Shown piece after piece: positions 1-12,145 of a stretch of 64,000 nucleotides of DNA. The notes beneath the pieces are model-generated. The model saw only the letters and a list, made by a program, of their open reading frames with translations, did not search any database and was not told the DNA's origin. Each line of letters starts with the position of its first letter. Within the stretch, counting starts at the first letter, position 1. A program made the position numbers and the translations under genes. Source of the stretch: Panagrolaimus kolymaensis (taxonomy: Eukaryota; Nematoda; Chromadorea; Rhabditida; Panagrolaimidae); assembly GCA_028622995.1 (NCBI GenBank), contig JAJQJQ010000014.1, positions 1,488,001-1,552,000 of the forward strand, in the 5' to 3' direction.

Positions 1-275
1 TTACTATTTTCTCGACGAGGATTAAAACTCATAAATGTGCTTGATGCACTTGAAGAATTATATCCATCATCGCTTGCAAGTCCTGGACTCAATTTATTTG
101 CTGTTAAAGAAGTATTGAATCTCGAAGTATAATCATCCAATCGGGAATGATGTTTAGGAATGGTGGAATAATTTGAATATGGAAATGGTGAAAATGTATC
201 AGAATTATTCGTGGTATTGATATTTATGTAGGATCGATTATAAAAATGACGTTCTTCAAAAAGTGAAGTGGACAT
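1..275 (-). CDS. Partial ORF, Ser/Asn-rich N-terminus, unrecognised
   Basis: An ATG at 275-273 opens a frame that stays open to the window edge (91 codons). A stop lies in frame just upstream, at the TAG four codons before, so this ATG is the only start. The peptide is rich in Ser, Asn, Tyr and Thr, for example MSTSLFEERHFYNR at the start and SSSASSTFMSFNPRREN near the edge. No signal peptide or known domain is visible. It lies downstream of calponin-like exon 3 on the same strand, so it is either the first exon of a separate gene or an alternative first exon of the calponin-like gene. The sequence does not decide between these. Confidence 0.45.
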   Translation of the reverse strand, partial: MSTSLFEERHFYNRSYININTTNNSDTFSPFPYSNYSTIPKHHSRLDDYTSRFNTSLTANKLSPGLASDDGYNSSSASSTFMSFNPRRENS

Positions 276-1578
276 GGTAGATTTCTATTTTCGTGGTGAG
301 AATATCAGCTTCGTTGCAGGAAACAGTTAATAAATTTCCTTTCGTTTCGAAATAAAAAAAACACTAATAAAAATAATTTCGTTTTTAATTGTTATTATTG
401 GACCAAAAAATAAATCGTCGAGTCCAAAAAAATATATCAAGATAGATGACTGATGAATAAAAATAAACTTTATAGGCTGCTAAGAAAGTGAATCACAAAT
501 CAAACTTAATTCAAAAATTCAACAACCAACAACCTTTGAATTAGAAGTTGAATGAAGTAGAAAAAAGAAATAGAGAGGGTGGAGAGAGAAGGTTAATGTA
601 TGTATGACACAACACCTTTAACTTAACTCAACAATAAAAAAAATTTCTTCCACTTTAAAAGCTTAAAGAAAATTCAGTGAGTGTTTGAATTGACAAAAGT
701 AAGTTAAGTAAGCAACAGGAAAAAAAGTCCAAAAATGAAACTATTTTCCGTAAAAAAACCGTTGTCGTCGTCGTAGATTTCCGTCTTTTTTTCTTCTTCC
801 AGAAAAGAAAGATGGAAACAGTGATGAATGAATAAATACAAATAACAAATAATAAAAAAATAAAGCAGAGGCAACAGCAACCTTCTTTCTTTTTTTTTTG
901 CGGAAGAAAGAAAAAAAATGGGAACGTAAAGCTGATGTGTAAATTTTGGGTTTCTTCTTTTAGTTACGTACGTTTGAATTTGGAATTGAAGGAAGAAGAA
1001 GAAAAAATAATACTTTTTTTTATATGTACTGTTCCAGAAGTTTAAGAAAAAAAAGTTAATGTAAAAGTAAAAATATAATCAAGCCCAAGCCAAGCAAACA
1101 CCAACGACGACGGATTAAAAAAAAACAAGGCGTGGTTTTTTTTGGTTGTTTCCAAAATAAAAATGCAAAATCAAGGAAATAAGTGTCAAATACAACAAAA
1201 AAAATTTGCTATGATTCTAGAAGAATAAGGCTTACAAGAAGTTAGCTAGCAACACAGAGGGAATAAACCATCACCATAAAAATAAATAAATGAAAAATCT
1301 AAATTATTTTGCGCGCTGCTCAAAAATTTTTTTTTCGGTGATTGGGTTTTTTAGATAAAAAAGAAGAGAGTAAAGTAAAAAAAAATGAGGTCATTGCTTA
1401 CTTGCTTTTTTTTATGGAGTCTCAAAACAGTGTGAATTCCAAATTAGTTTAATTTAAAAAAAGATTTAAAAAAAAAAATTGATTCTCAAAAAATTACTTC
1501 TTTTTTTAAAGAAAAAATAATTATTAATGAGCCCCAATTAAATTTTTTCTTTCCCAATAAAAATGAAGGAAAACTTAC
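276..1578. other. Non-coding stretch, probably intron 3 of the calponin-like gene
   Basis: No convincing exon is seen here. The donor after exon 3 (GTAAGT, complement of 1578-1573) has no matching calponin-repeat exon before the window edge, so this is at least 1.5 kb of intron. It contains A/T homopolymer runs. If the ORF at 1-275 is a first exon, part of this stretch would be its promoter. Confidence 0.5.
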
Positions 1579-4500
1579 TTCAAGATCAGCGGGAAGTTGA
1601 TTGACGTGAACACCTTCACGGCAAACATCACGACCAGTACCAAAACCAGTCATACCCTTTTGGGATGAAAATTTATTGGTACCTGATTGAAGGCGAACTT
1701 CACCATGGCTGCGCATGAGAACATCTTCGGGAACTTCCTGGAAAGAAAAAATATTTTAAAATTTATTTAAAATATCTCATTGGTTTTTTTGGAGAAAAAA
1801 TTTTTTCAAACACAAAAACATTTTTTTTTCGTTCTGTAATGAAAATATAATTTTTTTATATTTCAAAGATTTCAGAATTTTTTTTTAAAACCGAAATATA
1901 TTTTTTATGTTTAAAATAAAGTTTTTTTGCCAAAACTATTTGTGATTAAAAATCAAAAAAACTCACTTGCATATTTTCTGCTTTAACTCGAGTGGAAGTA
2001 TTACGAGGAGTACCGAAGTTGGTCATCAATTTTTGGGAATCACCCTTATTCCAACCAGCTTGAGAAGGAATGATACCATCAGTTTGACGAAGTTGTGCAA
2101 GGGTCCAGCGTCCAACTCGTTTGGGTTTGGTTTGACCCGAAACGGCTGCTTCCATGGTTGCATTGGGTTCAGCATCATTGTAATCTACGCCTTGGTCGGC
2201 TAAAAAAAATTAAAGGTTTTAAAATTAAAAAGTAATAAATCGAAAAAAAGAAAAGCAAGAAAAAGTAAGGTTTGTTAAATTTAAAGAAAGAAAATTAAAG
2301 AAAAAACAATGGTATTGGATGGAAAGTTAATAAATTTTTTCCTAAAAGAAATTGCAAAATATGCAAATTTCCTGAAGAAAATAGAAATAGTGTAAAGCAG
2401 GAATGGAAAGTAGGTCTTTAGCGGGAAAAAAATTTTTCTTTTAAAAATTTAAAAAAAAAGAAAGAAGTAAGAAGAATTTTATGCTTGGTAAATCATTTGA
2501 AAAACAAAGCTCTGAACCAATAAACAACATACAAGGCAAATAATTAAGATATGAAATTCCAAATGGACCAATTTCATACATTGAATGTCTTTTATTATTT
2601 TCATCAATTTTAATTTGTTGTTGTGGATTATAAGGTGAATGCAATTTTTGAGGATGTCTAGAAAATTTTGGTGGCATACTTTCATTTGAAGCAGCATCGG
2701 CACCATTAAAATTGTTATTGAAATTATTAAAATTATTAAAACCATTATTATTTACTGAAACATTAGCCGTAAAATTTGGAGTTTGTTGCATCATCGATAA
2801 AGTTGGAGTTTGATTGTGGCTTTGATTTTGTGGAGCAAAATTAAGTCGCGAATTTGAATTAGAATTATTTGTTAATTCAGGATAATCACCATATTTTTTA
2901 AGGATTTTAGGTTTGGCTGCAACCATGGTTGAATAATTAAATGGCTTATTATTGTTTGATGATAGACTTTGATTGCTTCCATTATTATTTTTCTTATTGA
3001 GGTTGATATTATTTGGATGTAATGGAGATGTTTCTGAACGAAGTGGAAGAACAGCATGAATCACTTCAGCTTGTCTTGGACTTAAATCCATTCCATTTGG
3101 TCCACCCAACATTGGAGGCTTTTGTTGTTGTTGATTAAGGGATTGAAAACCATGATTACTATTATTATTAGGATGTTTATGAAAATCATGAAAATTATTT
3201 TTTTCTGGATAAAAATGTTCAGGAAATTCATATCCTTTTCCATCGTTCCCAATAATATGTCGATTAGCTGTTTTGGTAACAGTATGATGAAAATCATTTA
3301 TTTTCATTGAACCATCTATCCATGAATTATGTTGAGCCGAATCAGATGTATGGTAATTAATCATGGTTCTTTTCGTGATAAGAAACAAGAAATTTAAGAA
3401 TAGGCAGTTTTTAGAACAAAAAAGCTGGCAGTTAACAATAGCAGAATTATAAACAAAAAGCTTTTGAGTTTTTTGTATCAAAATCAATTAAAATGTGAGA
3501 TACAAACAAAAAATATAAGCAGTTTTTTTGTTGAAGTAAGAGATAAAGTTTTAATTTTTCCTTTTTGGAGTCAAAGAATTAACTTTTTAAAATATTTTTA
3601 ATTAAAAATCAAGCTTAATGTAGATGAACGAACAAAACGAACTTATCTTTAAAGCTTAATTTTCACAATAATGAAAATAGATAGATTGATAGAATGGAAA
3701 ATAACAAAATCAAGAACTTTTTGAGGTGGGCTATAATATGATTGATGCCTTTGAAGTAGGTAAATTGAATTGTTGCAGCTATGATGGCGCAAGAATCAAG
3801 TATTCAAGTGAAGAAAAAAAATAAATGAGGAGGAAGAATGAAGAGGAACCACTTTAACGAGACGTGTGTTAAGTGTATCGCACAATAATAATATTGTTTC
3901 CACTATCTCTCTCTCTTAGCAGTAGCAGCAGCCAAGTAAGTAGACGTGGAAAAAACAAAACAAAATTTTTTTTTATTGTTGATGAAGAAGGTACAATAAT
4001 AAAAAAAGGTTGGGGGTTAAGAAAAAAAGAAGACGACACACTTAATGATTAGCAAAGAAGTTAAATAATAAAAATGAAAGAACAAATACAAATACAAATA
4101 TAAAATGTTTTTTAAGCTTCTCTTCTTAAATGCAACAAAATGCAGGGAAGAAAAGAAAAAAAAGTGCTAGATAGGAAGAGATAGAGAGAAATTATTGTTG
4201 TTTTTTTGTACACAACGAGAAAAAAATATAAGAATGTAAGTTCAAGCTCGTCTTTTTCGTTGGTGTCGCTCGCAAGGTTGAGTCGAATCGAAAAGAAAAA
4301 AAAGTTGCAAAAATTCGTTTATATTTGTTGGCGCGCTTCTTCTTCTTTATTTTTTCGTTTACTGGTTTGTTTCTAATATTCGTTGAAGATTTTTTTTAAA
4401 AAACCAAAATATTTGCTAGTAATAAACCGCAATAAATTTAACGTGGAAAATGTTGTAATTTTTTTAAAGCTTTTGGAAAACCTTTTTTTGCCGTTGTTTT

Positions 4501-6293
4501 TTTGGTAGTGGAATCAACAGCAGTAATGTATCCAGGAAGAAGAAGAAAAAAAAACAGCCGTTGGAAATAAAAAAAATAAATAAGTAGAGAAGCAGCGATC
4601 GGAAAAAGCTATGAAAGCAACTTTTCTTGGTTCGTTCTTTTTTGATGTTTTGAGAGTTGAATGAAACAAAATTTTTTGTTTTCTCTCTTTGCGCATATAA
4701 ATTTCTTTTTTCTTTCTTCATAAAGCTGCTTTTTGATTAATAAAAAAAAAGCTAGTCTTAATTAAAAAGAAGGCGGAGAAAGTTTTTTTTTCAAGTGCAA
4801 CAAAAAAAAACAGCTTTTTATGTGTTCGTCCAGTGAAATGTAAAAAAAGTTGTTACCCTAAGAAAGTTTTTTTGTTTTGTTTTTCTTAAATGTTATGTTA
4901 ATAAAACTTTTGGAATTGAAACTTTTTGCTAAATAATTTAAGTTTTATTTTGATTGTAACTTAAGAAAAAAAAATAATCCTAGAATTTGGTTGCTTTTTT
5001 AAATTATAAAGTTTTTGCATAAAAAACTACTTTTTTGTTTCAAAAAAATTCTATTTGCATTCTTCGTGATTCATGAAAATCAATCAGAGGACACATTCTT
5101 ACAAATTAAAGACGATTCAATGGAGAAAATAATAGAAACAATAAAAATTTTATAGACTTAATTATCAGCAGCAAAGAATGCATTTTTCATTAACTTTACT
5201 TTATTCAAATTTTTTTTTGCTATTAAAAATTCCATTTAAAATCGATATTATAGCTTTTTGCTTTCTTCTTGGTTCTTCCTCTCTTTATCCATAATATTGA
5301 TTTCGCGCTGCAGTGGTGGGTAATGTTCTATGATAGTTTTTGTTTACAAAAATCCAAGGAAGCAAGAACGATAAGCGAAGAAAGAAAAAACGAAAGAAAA
5401 AAGACTAGATTTTTTTGGATGAGAAAGTGCATGAAAAAAGATAACCAGCTAACAAGCTGGCTTAACCTGTTTAAGTTTATTTTATTTCTGTTGTTGTTGC
5501 TGTTTGACTCTATCGGATAATAATTACCGTTCGCTTGCTTGAGAAAAAAATTGTAGACGAGAAGCTTAGACGAAATTGAGAGTTACAACTTTGATCAAAA
5601 AAATAAAATACAATAAAATCCGTTTCTTCGTTTTGAGACAAAATCTCATTATGTAAACATAGACATACGGAAAAGGTGCATTCTTACATTTTTTTAAACT
5701 TAAATCTTTTTTCCATTAAGTTTAAATCCCAGATTACTGCATTATTTTTTTTAATTCAGTTTTTTTTTCACGTAAAGAGAAGAGTTAAGAAAATTTTTTT
5801 AAACAAAAACTTTTTGGGTAGGAGGAAAATTCTCCGGAAGAAAAAGGTTTATTTTAGTTTAAGTTTGTTTGACGTTGCTGTGGTTGCAAAAATCATTGTC
5901 GTTTAATTCGTAAAGTAAATAATCAAAAAAAATAAAAAGTAAAAATAAATAAATAAATGTTTGCTTTTAAACATTTTTTTTAATTTTAGGATGGAAATTG
6001 CAATTTTTTTGGGACTTTTTCTTGTATTTTTTGTTTTAAGAAAAAGTAAAAGTCATCAAGAATGTAACAAACGTAGAATCTTAAAATTTGAAAACAGAAG
6101 ATTAAAATTTTTCTGGATGAAATTCAAAAGTAAAGAAAGTTTTGTAAAAAAAATATTGTTAAATATGAAATAAAAAATGTTAGATTACAAATAGAAATTC
6201 AAAAAAGTTAGATAAAAGTGGTGAAAAGAAAAGAGTTATTAACCAACCTGCTGGTTCTTCAACATTTTCAGGTTCATTTGGCTTGGGTACCAT
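1579..6293 (-). CDS. Calponin-repeat actin-binding protein, CLIK/OV9M type (3 exons, 3' end off window)
   Basis: Calponin-like repeat proteins of nematodes bind and stabilise actin filaments, mainly in body-wall muscle. Exons on the minus strand are 6293-6248, 2199-1967 and 1737-1579, with phases 1, 0 and 0 that fit exactly. Exon 1 gives MVPKPNEPENVEEPA. Exon 2 contains VGRWTLAQLRQTDGIIPSQA followed by a calponin repeat (LMTNFGTPRNTSTRVK). Exon 3 contains a second repeat (LQSGTNKFSSQKGMTGFGTG). The order and spacing match the C. elegans CLIK-1 and Onchocerca OV9M family, which carries several such repeats and no CH domain. Further repeats must lie beyond position 1. Intron 1 is about 4 kb, which is unusual in this window and suggests internal regulatory or alternative-start sequence. 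Family assignment is firm; orthology to a given paralogue is inferred. Confidence 0.85.
2533..3364 (-). CDS. Q/N-rich ORF inside the calponin intron, candidate alternative first exon
   Basis: A long open frame lies inside intron 1 of the calponin-like gene on the same strand. I start it at 3364, where ACCATG is a good context; the frame is open further upstream to 3487. It encodes a low-complexity protein rich in Asn, Gln, His and Ser, with a KPKILKKYGDYPELTNNS segment and no recognisable domain. A GTATGT donor directly follows 2533 and leaves the exon in phase 1. That is the phase of the normal exon 1, so it can splice to calponin exon 2 at 2199 without a frameshift. If unspliced, the frame runs to a stop at 2441 and would be a nested intronless gene. 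The alternative-promoter reading is inference. Confidence 0.5.
3365..6247. other. Intron 1 upstream half, no further coding sequence seen
   Basis: AT-rich intronic sequence with homopurine and homopyrimidine runs (for example around 3910 and 4150). Short open frames here look like chance ORFs of low-complexity sequence. It could hold enhancers or the promoter of the internal ORF, but no specific site can be called by eye. Confidence 0.4.
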
Positions 6294-9200
6294 GTTTACT
6301 GGCTGATGTGTGCAAAAAAAGGCCACTAAAAAATGAAATTTAAAATTAACAAAAACTTTTTCAATTAGGGTCAAATTCTTCGAACGAATACGAAAGTAAG
6401 CTCGCAACAAAAAAAATATAATTTAAAATCACAAAAATTTCAAAATTTAAAGTAAATTTCCTAAAAACATGGCACGGAAGAAGCCCTGTCAAAAAATAAG
6501 TGATAAAAAAACAAATCCTTTTCTCAAAAAACCTGGAGGGATGAAAAAGAAAAAAACAATAAGAAAGTGTTCCATTTATTTTATCCCTATTTTTTTTAAA
6601 CGCCCCCACGTTTTTGGCTTGGCTTCTTTAAAAAAAATATATCATCAACGACACCTGACGCGAAGAAAAAAAAACAAAAGCTTAGGCTTAAAGTTATATA
6701 TCCGAGATTTAAGGAAGAAAAGAAAAAGAGAAGGAGAAAAAAATCCAGGTGCGGCGAGCAATTCAATTGAAAAAAAGAAAAAATGGGGATAAGCTTAGTT
6801 TGCTAAAAACATTGGGTTTAAAAGTTTAAAAAAATGAGTGAATGAAACGAAATGAGTTTCACATAGACTTAAAGGCGACGATGGATAAAATTAAATAAGT
6901 GGTTTCAAAACTCAAAAAACACATCAAAAAATTATTAATTGTGGGTAAAAGAAAAGTAAAGGGTAAAAAAGATATAAATTTTTAGGAATTAAAACAAATG
7001 AAAAAATCGGCAATAAATGAGAAAAAATTATGGACAAACTGCACTATTTTTAAAATTTTAAAATCATGATTTAATAAAATTAACACAAAAGTAAAGAAAA
7101 TTATCGGTGGATGAGGTAAAAAACAAAATCTATGATTTAAAAAAATATTTTAACGTAACAGAACAAAAAATGGCAATTTAAAACATAATTTTCGGGAAAA
7201 AACATTAGTTAAAAGTGCAATCTTCAAAAAAAAGCAAGAAAATCTTGTTGAATGGATCAATCAGCTGATATCATTCCACTACATCATCAATAAAAAAAAA
7301 AGCATGCCCGAAAATCAAAACCATTCACAAAAAAAAAATTTAAACATGACACAGCGTTTCAATAACATTAAAAAATGGAAAAAAGCATAGAATGTTTAAG
7401 ATAAACCAAAAAAAGTTTTTAGACGGCTATTATTGATGCAAAAAATTATATTTGAATTTTGTTTGAAAATTAAAAATATTAAAAGTTAAAAAATAGAGGG
7501 CACACATAGGAATTTACATAAAGGAAATAAAATAACCGCTCCATAATTATTAAAGTGTAAACCAAAAATACCAACAACAAAAAAATATGATAACTTTAGA
7601 AAACAAAAAGTATATATTTGGAAAATAATTAAAAAATCAGAAATATAATTTTGGCATTAATTTCTGTAAAGAATATTCGCGGAAATGTTTCATCCAACAA
7701 CTAAATTGCTTAGCTAACTTCCAACTAATTCCAAGAATAATTAAAAAATATATTCACACCATCGCCCATCCAACCTTTTTCTTCTTCTTCTAAAGTTTGA
7801 GTAAATTCATTTTCATTTTTGTTAAGTCGTTGCATCATTGCACCCATCAGCAAATGCAAGAGTTGTATGGCAATCAAGCAAATCCCTTCAATCCAATCAG
7901 CTACCCTCTCTCTTTCTCACTTTAACTTTTTCATTTTTGCCAATGAAATAGAAATTAATCAAAGAAGCCGATATTTTTTTATTATTCTTGCCATTGGACT
8001 TTTTTTGTTCTAAAAAAACATTAACAGTCAAAGAAGTAAAAGAGAATGAGATAGAAAGAGAGAGAGAGAGAATGGAAAGGCGGAGATAAAGCTTGAAAGA
8101 TAAGAAGTTGATGAAGAAGAAAAAAATGCAGCTTTTTTGATCAAAATCGGGGGTGGAAGCAAGCAAGCCCAATAACAACAGCCACGAAGCCAGCCGCTAT
8201 TGCTGCTGTTGTTGCCATTGACGCAACCGCCAGCGGAAACCAATAGTTTGTCCCTTTTTAAAAATCACTAACAACAGGAAAAGCAAGAACAGAAGAAAAA
8301 AAATCCGTGGGCGCTCAGCTCACTCAATTTCTTTCTTTCACTCTTTTTTAAGAACGAAAAAAAAGTATTTTTCAATCAAAATAAAAAAAATAGAAGAAAT
8401 ATTTCAAAGCTGGCATTAACTTATGCTTCCTTTATTTTTCTCGATCAGTCGGTTGCTTGCTTTCTTTTTTTTAACTCAAATAACTCAAGAATCAAAACAG
8501 CCAAAACCCGGCAGCCAGCCGATGGCGATGATGATGATCGTCGGAGTCAGTTGGCTTTTTTTTTGTTGCCCTAAGGGAAAGTGCTCGAACGAGCGAGCCA
8601 ATGTCGTCGTCTCTCTGTGTTTTGCTTGTTCTTTTTTTATTATCGCCGAAGTCGTGCAAAACAGAACTTAAAAATTTGACACACTTTTCACTTAAAAAAT
8701 TGCAAAAGAGAAAGAAAAAGAAGGAGAGATCGGCATAAATAAAAATTTTTTTTTATCCGTTATCTCTTTTTCTTCCTCGGTCTGGCAAAAACAAATTTAA
8801 CTTTTTTTTCTTCACATTTTTTTGTGGGCGGCTTTCAAAGTGAAAATGAAATAAAATAAGATTTGAAACAATCAAACTATGGTTAAAAAAAGTTTCATAA
8901 AAATGTTTTGAACGATAAAAATTAATGGTTTCTCGAAAAGGTTTGCAAATAGAATATAATTTTACGTGTAAGGTATTATGATTTGCTAAAAAATAAATAC
9001 ACAAAATTATCCTTCAAAAGGGGTTTTTTTAATGAGCAATTTTAAATTCAGAAAAAATCATTTAATTTTATTCAAAATTTATAAAAAATTTATTTGATTT
9101 AAAAATTTACTATTTTTGTATGCTAAAACTTTGTTTCTTTTTTTTTGTCACAATTTTTGTTTTTTTTGAAGAGTTTATTTATTTTCAAAGCACACATTTA

Positions 9201-9305
9201 ATGTTTGAGGATAAAAAATTTAATATATATTTTTTTTATAAAAGAGGAATCATGTAAAATTAGGTTTTATAAAACATGGTATCACAATTATTTTATATAG
9301 GATAA
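6294..9305. other. Intergenic, no gene recognised; GA microsatellite
   Basis: This is the 5' flank of the calponin-like gene and the 3' flank of the SLC35-like gene. It contains a GAGAGA run near 8058-8071 and many A/T tracts. Lys/Phe-rich open frames here have no start context, splice structure or domain, so I call none of them genes. Confidence 0.5.
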
Positions 9306-11144
9306 TTATTCAGTATTAACATGTTGCTTGCTTTTCTTTTCAATAACTTCATTGGCTTGCCAAAATTGAATACTCGAAGTAATAAAAACCATTTTTCCTA
9401 CACCTGCATAAACAGAAGCATGAGCCATATTTTGAAGGAACCATTGTCCAATGGAAGCAGCAAAGTATTTAGTGTGTTCAAGGCATAAATAAACTGGTAA
9501 ATGAGTGTTCAAAATAAGCCAATATTCAGAAAATTTAAAACTCGCCATAAATACGATACTCATGGACATCAAAACCTAAAAAGCCAAAAAAAAAAATAGT
9601 TTCTAAGAGTCTCGTCAAGAAAATTTCCACCAAAAACAAATTACAAGGTTTTTGAAACTTACATAATCAATAATTTCCCATGAAGCATCATAACTAACAA
9701 CATTTTGAAGATATGAAATAAATGCGGGCATTGATAAACCAAATGCAACTAAACCAGAATGAAGAAGGCAAAAAACTTCAAATGAAGGTTGTGGAGTAGA
9801 AGCCAAAAACATTTTATATGATTTTTTAAGAACTACAATATTGATGCCTTGCGCAATTGCAAGAACTGGTGCCAAGAAGAAACCAATTCGATCATATTCA
9901 AGATGTCCAAATTCCAACCATGAAAGAGATGCAGAAACTGTTAATGGAAGCTACAAAAAATGTGTAAATAATCATTTAGCTTTTTTGTTGAGAAATTTTT
10001 ATGGTCAAAAAATCAGAGAATTTTCTTTTTCTTGCTTTTTCAATTTGCTTTATTAACCGAAGAATTTTTAGGTTTAAGACTCAAGAATCCAGAATTTTTT
10101 TTTTTCAGACTCGAAAATGCTAGAAAAAGTTATAAAATTTTAAATATACATAATTTGTTTGATATTTTTTTTGAGTTTTAATTTTTATCATAGCAGCCAT
10201 TTTTTATGAGCCAACGTGGGTGGTTTTTTCACTTTCATTTTTTTTTCATTAACACCTCAAGCGAGTGAGCATCCGCTTACTTTCAAGTTGCGGACTTAAA
10301 TTTTTTTTCTGTAATTTTCTGAAAAAAAAATGCAATCAAAAAAATAAATGAGTTAGTTCACTTCTTTTTTGTTACTCTTTTTTCTATCTTTTTTTTGTGA
10401 TCAAGATTGATGATGTTTGAAATTTTGATAGCTTTGAAAAGTTTTGACACAATTTTTTTTAGTCCTACGCTAGAAAAAAGGATATCAAGCAAGCAAGTCA
10501 AAAGTCATCTGATTGGGAAAAAAAGTTAGGCATTATTTTTTTCTTCGAAGATTGGAAAAATGAAAATTTTAAAAATTTACTTTCCATTATTTTATTTTGA
10601 AGGTGTAAAGTTTTAAAATTTGGATATTTTATTTCTTTAAAGGAGTGTTAAAATAAACTCACCATAATTTTCCAATGAAATCGATTATTTCTTGACGTGG
10701 ATCCCAAAAATTTAGGTGCAATTTTTAATGCAGTAATCGTAACAAGAAAATCAAATATTCTAAAAATTCACCAATTATTTTTAATCCTTCCTCGAAAAAA
10801 GGCATTATTTACCTAATTAAATAAAGGCTTCCAGTTCGATTTCCAGCATGCACCCTTGAAGTTAATAAACTAACAATAATGGTTGAAATAACTGGCGGAA
10901 ATAAAGACATTTTTAAAAAATTTCCCAAACTTTTAACATTTTTTGTTAAATGAGAATATGAAAGGAAAAATAAAAAAATGAACGCAAAAAAATAATGCAA
11001 AAAATGAATTACAATTATTTTAATATCCAAAACAAAAAATAATACATTGTGAGCCGCGGAAAGCATAAAAGCTGCCGAAACATTCAAAATCCAATAAAGC
11101 AAAATATCCATTTTTGTAGCAACTCCAGCATTTTGTGTTGTCAT
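9306..11144 (-). CDS. Multi-pass membrane protein, SLC35/DMT-transporter-like (4 exons)
   Basis: Exons run 11144-10813, 10759-10663, 9950-9663 and 9575-9306, with junction phases 2, 0 and 0. Together they give 328 residues, the usual length of SLC35 nucleotide-sugar or triose-phosphate-type transporters. There are about eight to ten hydrophobic segments. The stretch GFFLAPVLAIAQGINIVVLK near residue 170 has the small-residue helix ending in Lys that is typical of the C-terminal half of DMT carriers. The C-terminus ends in a charged tail (EKKSKQHVNTE). Such proteins sit in Golgi or ER membranes. I see no diagnostic substrate motif, and the family call rests on topology and length, so another multi-pass family remains possible. 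The chosen ATG opens the first hydrophobic segment after about 12 residues. Confidence 0.5.
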
Positions 11145-12145
11145 TTTTTTTTCAATCCAACAAAAAAAAACGGAGAAAAAAATCGATTTAAAATGAGTGA
11201 AAATTAAATAAAAATAATTTACAAACAAAAAAAAGGAAGATTTAATCAAATGAGGGCATCATGAATTTTTTGTGTGCGTGTGTGTTTAGAAAAGATGGAA
11301 GATTTTTTTCTTTTTCTGAATTAGGATTAAGAAAAAGATGCGAGAGAGTATTTTTGAAATTAAGATACTTGTTATAAATTCTGATGTTTCAACAATAAGC
11401 TCAATTTCATATGTATTTTTTCCCATCGAACGTAATTCATAAATATACTATCTTTAAATGACACTGTCTAAAAAATTTTTGATCTTCGACATTAAAATTT
11501 TGAGTTAATAAAATAAAAATCTTTTTAACAACATAATAAAAAGCAAAAAATATGAAAGAATGGGTATGTAGTTTTTTTCAAAAAGTTATTTCTAAATTAT
11601 TTTTTGGTGCAACAAGATACTTGTAGGCGGCATGGAGACACCATCGAGAAAGATGTTTATTTGTTGTTCAATAAATAGCTTTCACTGTTTTTTAAGTTCT
11701 TTAAAACTAATCATTTTAAACTGTTTTTGTTTCTTAACGAAACTTTATTTTTTATGGTTTATTATTAGTGAGCATATTTTTTAATTACTAAAAATAATTG
11801 TACAATATTTTGGTTTAAAAAAAATAACAATGGAGGGCGAGCAAAAACATTGCTGGTCTCTCACCTCATACATACACGAAGAGTGAGTCGTAAGCGTCTT
11901 TTTATGAATTGATGATGTTCGTTCATTGGTTCTTCAAATAGACATCTTTCTATTTGGTAGTTTTTTTTTGAGAGATGCACTTAATTATACTTGACCTTTT
12001 TGGTTGCATCCAAAAAAGATCTTGAAACGATGTTTTTTTCTTTTTAGCGGCAAACAATTATTTTGAACTGTAAATCTTTATTTAATTTAAAAGTCACGCT
12101 TGTTAATTACAATTTTAGTACTTAAAAGTTTATTCTTTTTTTTAA
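11145..12145. other. Divergent intergenic region
   Basis: This lies between the 5' ends of the SLC35-like gene (minus) and the next gene (plus), so it must carry both promoters. A short TG-rich run lies near 11271-11283. No other structure is recognised. Confidence 0.5.

Noticed and set aside
6469..6792. Plus-strand Lys-rich ORF of 107 codons
   Set aside because: Its composition follows A-rich low-complexity DNA, with no domain, splice sites or start context.
8028..8178. GA-rich microsatellite as a regulatory GAGA site
   Set aside because: A simple repeat with no nearby start; no evidence of function.
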